Below, piece after piece: positions 7,058 through 8,911 of a stretch of DNA of 8,911 nt. Made by a program: the position numbers and the translations under genes. Positions within the stretch are counted from its first letter, which is position 1; each line of letters begins with the position of its first letter. The notes beneath the pieces were generated by a model, which searched no databases, was not told the origin of the DNA, and saw nothing but the letters and a program-made list of their open reading frames with translations. Origin of the DNA: Clostridiales bacterium (lineage in GTDB: Bacteria > Bacillota > Clostridia > Saccharofermentanales > UBA5734); NCBI GenBank assembly GCA_007135995.1, contig SLHU01000131.1:1-8911 (forward strand). Reading direction: 5' to 3'.

Positions 7058-7094
7058 CAGATGCAGCAGCTATTCCGATAACAGATGCGATTCC
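7054..7094. repeat. Short direct duplication in the radA-ispD spacer
   Basis: ATAACAGATGC occurs at 7054-7064, covering the radA stop codon, and again at 7078-7088. Each copy is followed by ATTCC (7072-7076 and 7090-7094), with 7 nt between in the first copy and 1 nt in the second. The pattern suggests a local duplication of ~24 bp with a 6-nt deletion in one copy. It lies just before ispD and lengthens the spacer. Confidence 0.7.
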
Positions 7095-7133
7095 AGTAAA
7101 TCGCTCAATATGATTTTTGAAAGTGATGCCGAT

Positions 7134-8030
7134 ATGTCACACACAAGAAAAAGAAAAGTATATGTTCTGATCCCGGCAGCCGGCAGCGGTTCGAGAATGA
7201 ACTTGCCCGTTAACAAGCCCTTCATTGAAATTGATGGCGTACCGGTTATCTGCAGAACTGTTGAGGCATTTAACAGCCACCCGGATGTCAGCGGCATAGT
7301 CATCATCACATCTGAAGCAGATTATGACCGTATCTGCCAGATAGCAAAGCAAAATGAATGGATGAAGCTGGCCGGCATAGCGATTGGCGGACAAACCAGA
7401 CAAGCTTCTGTTTTCAAGGGGCTGCAGTTCATGTATGAGCATATTCTTACAGCTGAACAACCTTCACAATCAGATTCACATATTTTCACTCAAAACTGCG
7501 CGGCTGAACCTTCTTTTTCGGAAAGCGGCGACAGGAAAAGCAACAGCATGGGTGCCGGCAGGGAAAGCAACAGCAGCGACATCGGCAGGAAAAGCGGCGG
7601 CGCATCAGTACTGGTGTCAGAACAGACAGATGATTCAGTGGTGCTTGTCCATGATGGTGCCCGCTGTTTTATCAGTCATGAAGTCATCGACAGAGTCATA
7701 CGCGGGATAAGTGAAAAACAGGCCTGTGGCGCGGCAATGCCAGTCAAAGAAACGATTAAGAATGTTGGTGATAACGGCTGCATTTTATCTACACTGGAAA
7801 GGAAGACCTTGTGGAGTATGCAAACGCCCCAGGGGGCTTTCTGCCGCACACTTATACAGGCGTACAGACATGCTTCTCAAAAAAACTTTGAAGGTACCGA
7901 TGATCTGTCTGTCCTTGAATTTTTTGGTGTGCAGACCTATGTAACCGAAGGTTCTGATTTCAACATCAAATTGACAACACCATTTGACCTGCTGCTGGCT
8001 GAGCAGATCCTTTGTCAGATGAAGGCATAA
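7134..8030 (+). CDS. ispD: 2-C-methyl-D-erythritol 4-phosphate cytidylyltransferase with a repeat-built insertion
   Basis: Transfers CMP from CTP to MEP, giving CDP-methylerythritol in the non-mevalonate isoprenoid pathway. Family motifs: IPAAGSGSRM (13-22), NKPF with K28, GGQTRQASVFKGL (85-97), LVHDGAR (171-177), AMPVKETIK (201-209), LERKTLWSMQTPQGAF (221-236), GTDDLSVLE (254-262) and FNIKLTTPFDL (276-286). At 298 residues it is ~60 longer than usual (~230-240); the excess lies at ~105-165, between the SV..GL helix and the VLVHD strand. There residues 133-159 are three 9-residue units (DRKSNSMGA, GRESNSSDI, GRKSGGASV). The signature HD[GA]ARP reads HDGARC, with Cys178 for Pro. Start: ATG 7134 begins at the natural N-terminus but has only a weak AAGTGA upstream; ATG 7110 is the alternative. 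The frame is open far upstream inside radA, without meaning. It follows radA by 76 bp and may be cotranscribed. Confidence 0.92.
   Translation: MSHTRKRKVYVLIPAAGSGSRMNLPVNKPFIEIDGVPVICRTVEAFNSHPDVSGIVIITSEADYDRICQIAKQNEWMKLAGIAIGGQTRQASVFKGLQFMYEHILTAEQPSQSDSHIFTQNCAAEPSFSESGDRKSNSMGAGRESNSSDIGRKSGGASVLVSEQTDDSVVLVHDGARCFISHEVIDRVIRGISEKQACGAAMPVKETIKNVGDNGCILSTLERKTLWSMQTPQGAFCRTLIQAYRHASQKNFEGTDDLSVLEFFGVQTYVTEGSDFNIKLTTPFDLLLAEQILCQMKA
7530..7610 (+). repeat. 27-bp in-frame tandem repeat inside ispD, three degenerate copies
   Basis: AGGAAAAGCAACAGC at 7533, AGGGAAAGCAACAGC at 7560 and AGGAAAAGCGGCGGC at 7587 recur every 27 bp exactly. They encode three 9-residue units with the consensus GRKSNSxxx (ispD residues 133-159). 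The period is a multiple of three, so the frame is kept. The product is hydrophilic, Ser/Gly/Asn/Arg-rich and probably disordered. Confidence 0.88.
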
Positions 8031-8033
8031 GCC

Positions 8034-8063
8034 GATCAGCGCTTGCTGCTGATCTCAGGTTTT
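8034..8063 (+). terminator. Candidate terminator of the radA-ispD transcript
   Basis: GATCAGC (8034-8040) and GCTGATC (8048-8054) form a 7-bp stem with a 7-nt loop, starting 4 nt after the ispD stop. TTTT follows at 8060-8063 after a 5-nt gap. The stem overlaps the last codons of the convergent ispF. The short, offset T-run makes it a weak call. Confidence 0.35.
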
Positions 8064-8575
8064 CTGGCACTGACAACGCAAAACGCCATGATGCCTTTCC
8101 CTTTGCCAAATGCTGTCAGTTCTTCGCCGCTTGTAGCTGTCAGTCCGACCTGATCAGAAGTCAGGCCGGTCAGGCGGGCGATGTTTTCCCTGATGACGTC
8201 TATCCAGGGTGACAACCTTGGTTTTTTTGCTTCAACCGCAAACGAAAGATGCAGCAGTTCCCATTGATCCAGATATTTCACAGCCTCGGCCAAATAACAC
8301 GCACTGTCAGTAATACCCTGCTTTAGGCACATATCATCTGCTTTTTTACCTAGTATATTCACACCAGTCAGACCTGATACCGCGTTTGTCAAAGCATGCA
8401 GCAGCACATCCGCATCACTGTTTCCAGCTAAGGGGCATGTATCTGGAATTACCACCCCGCCGAGCACCAGCTTGCGCTCAGGCTGTTTTTTTTGTTCAGC
8501 CTGACTTGCAAAACGATGACTGTCCTGTCCGATTGCCTGACAATATTGATACCTGTCTGAATGAATCATTTCCAT
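8036..8575 (-). CDS. ispF: 2-C-methyl-D-erythritol 2,4-cyclodiphosphate synthase
   Basis: Cyclises CDP-methylerythritol 2-phosphate to MEcPP with loss of CMP, two steps after IspD in the MEP pathway; family enzymes are metal-dependent trimers. Metal ligands D18 and H20 lie in GQDSHRF and H60 in GNSDADVLLHALTNA (51-65). LVLGGVVIP (36-44), NILGKKADD (73-81), KKPRLSPWIDVIRENIA (117-133) and VGLTATSGEELTAFGKGKGI (143-162) are the other family blocks. GQDSH in place of GxDVH, and TATSGE in place of TTTE, mark the divergent subfamily I associate with clostridia. At 179 residues it is slightly longer than the usual ~157-160 through both termini. ATG 8573-8575 is chosen because GGAG lies 8 nt upstream and the predicted transcription start (~8633) excludes the longer frame from 8659. 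It is convergent with ispD, with 5 bp between stops. Its start region is duplicated just upstream. Confidence 0.93.
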   Translation of the reverse strand: MEMIHSDRYQYCQAIGQDSHRFASQAEQKKQPERKLVLGGVVIPDTCPLAGNSDADVLLHALTNAVSGLTGVNILGKKADDMCLKQGITDSACYLAEAVKYLDQWELLHLSFAVEAKKPRLSPWIDVIRENIARLTGLTSDQVGLTATSGEELTAFGKGKGIMAFCVVSARKPEISSKR

Positions 8576-8616
8576 CTGATTTTCTCCAACCCTTACATCT
8601 GATTTTCTCCAACCCT
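8573..8616 (-). repeat. Duplicated ispF translation-start module, 23-bp period
   Basis: A 21-base identical block occurs at 8573-8593 and 8596-8616. On the minus strand each copy reads AGGGTTGGAGAAAATCAG followed by ATG, so each carries a Shine-Dalgarno GGAG and a start codon at 8-nt spacing. In the upstream copy the ATG (8598-8596) is followed at once by TAA (8595-8593). In the downstream copy it opens ispF. The offset of 23 puts the two ATGs in different frames. Confidence 0.85.
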
Positions 8617-8639
8617 CCGCGCTATGGTTGTTACCGCTG

Positions 8640-8668
8640 ATTATATGGCTGCTGATCATCTATGTCAG
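8640..8668 (-). promoter_or_regulatory. Promoter of ispF
   Basis: On the minus strand CTGACA (8663-8668, 5 of 6 matches to TTGACA) and a perfect TATAAT (8640-8645) are separated by exactly 17 nt. The start point would be near 8633, giving a leader of ~58 nt that contains both copies of the duplicated start module. ispF is therefore probably transcribed independently of ispD. Confidence 0.8.
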
Positions 8669-8911
8669 TAAAATAACAAACGCAAGAAGCCGCGGACACC
8701 CAATGATTACCGGCTTCATCCTGCCGCATGTTCCCCTGTATGATAAACATCATCATACCAGACTAAACCAATCGGTTCATCATCCGTTTTCTTATTTTGG
8801 CATTCCTTCATCAGGGCCTGTGATGACAAAACAGCAATGAACTGGCAGCCACTTACTCAGTTTTTACAGCCCGCAAAACCCAATATCCGGCTGAACGACT
8901 GACTCGCTCTA
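8669..8911. other. Right-edge region without a convincing gene
   Basis: No frame here has a start signal and recognisable content. On the minus strand a frame enters from the right edge and ends at TAA 8853-8855 with the last residues ERVSRSAGYWVLRAVKTE. It could be the tail of an upstream gene but is too short to identify. A 70-codon plus-strand frame (8628-8840) begins with TTG inside the ispF promoter region and has no ribosome binding site. No clear terminator or RNA gene is visible. Confidence 0.4.

Noticed and set aside
6855..7133. Extension of the ispD frame back into radA
   Set aside because: The frame is merely open there by chance. It would overlap more than 200 bp of radA, and the IspD fold begins at the KVYVLIPAAG strand just after Met 7134.
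8576..8659. N-terminal extension of ispF to an upstream start at 8659
   Set aside because: The predicted transcription start (~8633) lies inside it, and the extra residues are translated from the duplicated leader and the -10 region. ATG 8575 has a proper Shine-Dalgarno and gives a more typical length.
8628..8840. 70-codon plus-strand frame with a hydrophobic N-terminus
   Set aside because: It begins with TTG, lacks a ribosome binding site, overlaps the ispF promoter on the other strand and resembles nothing known to me.
1..8911. CRISPR array, toxin-antitoxin pair, phage or defence genes
   Set aside because: I looked for regularly spaced repeats, small paired genes and recognisable defence or phage proteins on both strands and saw none. 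All repeats found are two- or three-copy and short.

Overview
The window looks like chromosomal DNA of a Gram-positive-type anaerobe, probably a member of the Clostridia (Bacillota). This rests on strong AGGAGG-type ribosome binding sites, near-consensus housekeeping promoters, a tRNA-Ala gene with encoded CCA, a DUF2207 membrane protein, MEP-pathway genes beside radA, and an IspF of the GQDSH / LAGNSDADV type that I associate with clostridia. No species can be named. No plasmid, phage or intact transposase gene is visible. All coding genes are core metabolism, DNA repair or cell-surface functions.

Layout. Positions 3-638 (+) hold the 3' end of a gene for a surface protein with a fibronectin-III-like stretch and a C-terminal membrane anchor. 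It runs tail to tail, with a 12-bp overlap, into a DUF2207 membrane protein gene (627-2432, -) that has its own promoter. Next comes a self-contained tRNA-Ala(CGC) unit on the minus strand, with consensus promoter, 76-nt tRNA and a terminator-like hairpin. Between that unit and the DUF2207 promoter lies a 34-nt dyad with 12-bp perfect arms. Then, also on the minus strand, come araD (2942-3634) and, upstream of it, a fucose-isomerase-family sugar isomerase (3773-5284). The 378-bp divergent region up to radA holds a small palindrome, an iterated TGATTTGAAACGG motif and a 15-bp inverted repeat. On the plus strand follow radA (5663-7057) and ispD (7134-8030), and ispF lies convergently on the minus strand (8036-8575) only 5 bp from ispD. 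The last ~330 bp hold the ispF leader and promoter and otherwise no convincing gene, except perhaps the tail of one entering from the right edge.

How the genes fit together. The isomerase and AraD look like a two-gene pentose module: isomerisation of an aldopentose, probably L-arabinose to L-ribulose, then epimerisation of L-ribulose 5-phosphate to D-xylulose 5-phosphate. The kinase between these steps is not in the window. radA next to ispD and ispF recalls the Bacillus subtilis clpC-radA-disA-yacL-ispD-ispF neighbourhood, but disA and yacL are absent and ispF is inverted. IspD and IspF catalyse non-consecutive steps of the MEP isoprenoid pathway.

Most of the window is ordinary. The unusual parts are small-scale: a Ser/Gly/Asn-rich insertion inside IspD built from a 27-bp tandem repeat; a 23-bp-period duplication that copies the ispF translation start, leaving an AUG-UAA start-stop codon pair in the leader; further short duplications before araD and ispD; and an IS-end-like repeat cluster in the divergent spacer. 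I did not find evidence for a new multi-gene system.
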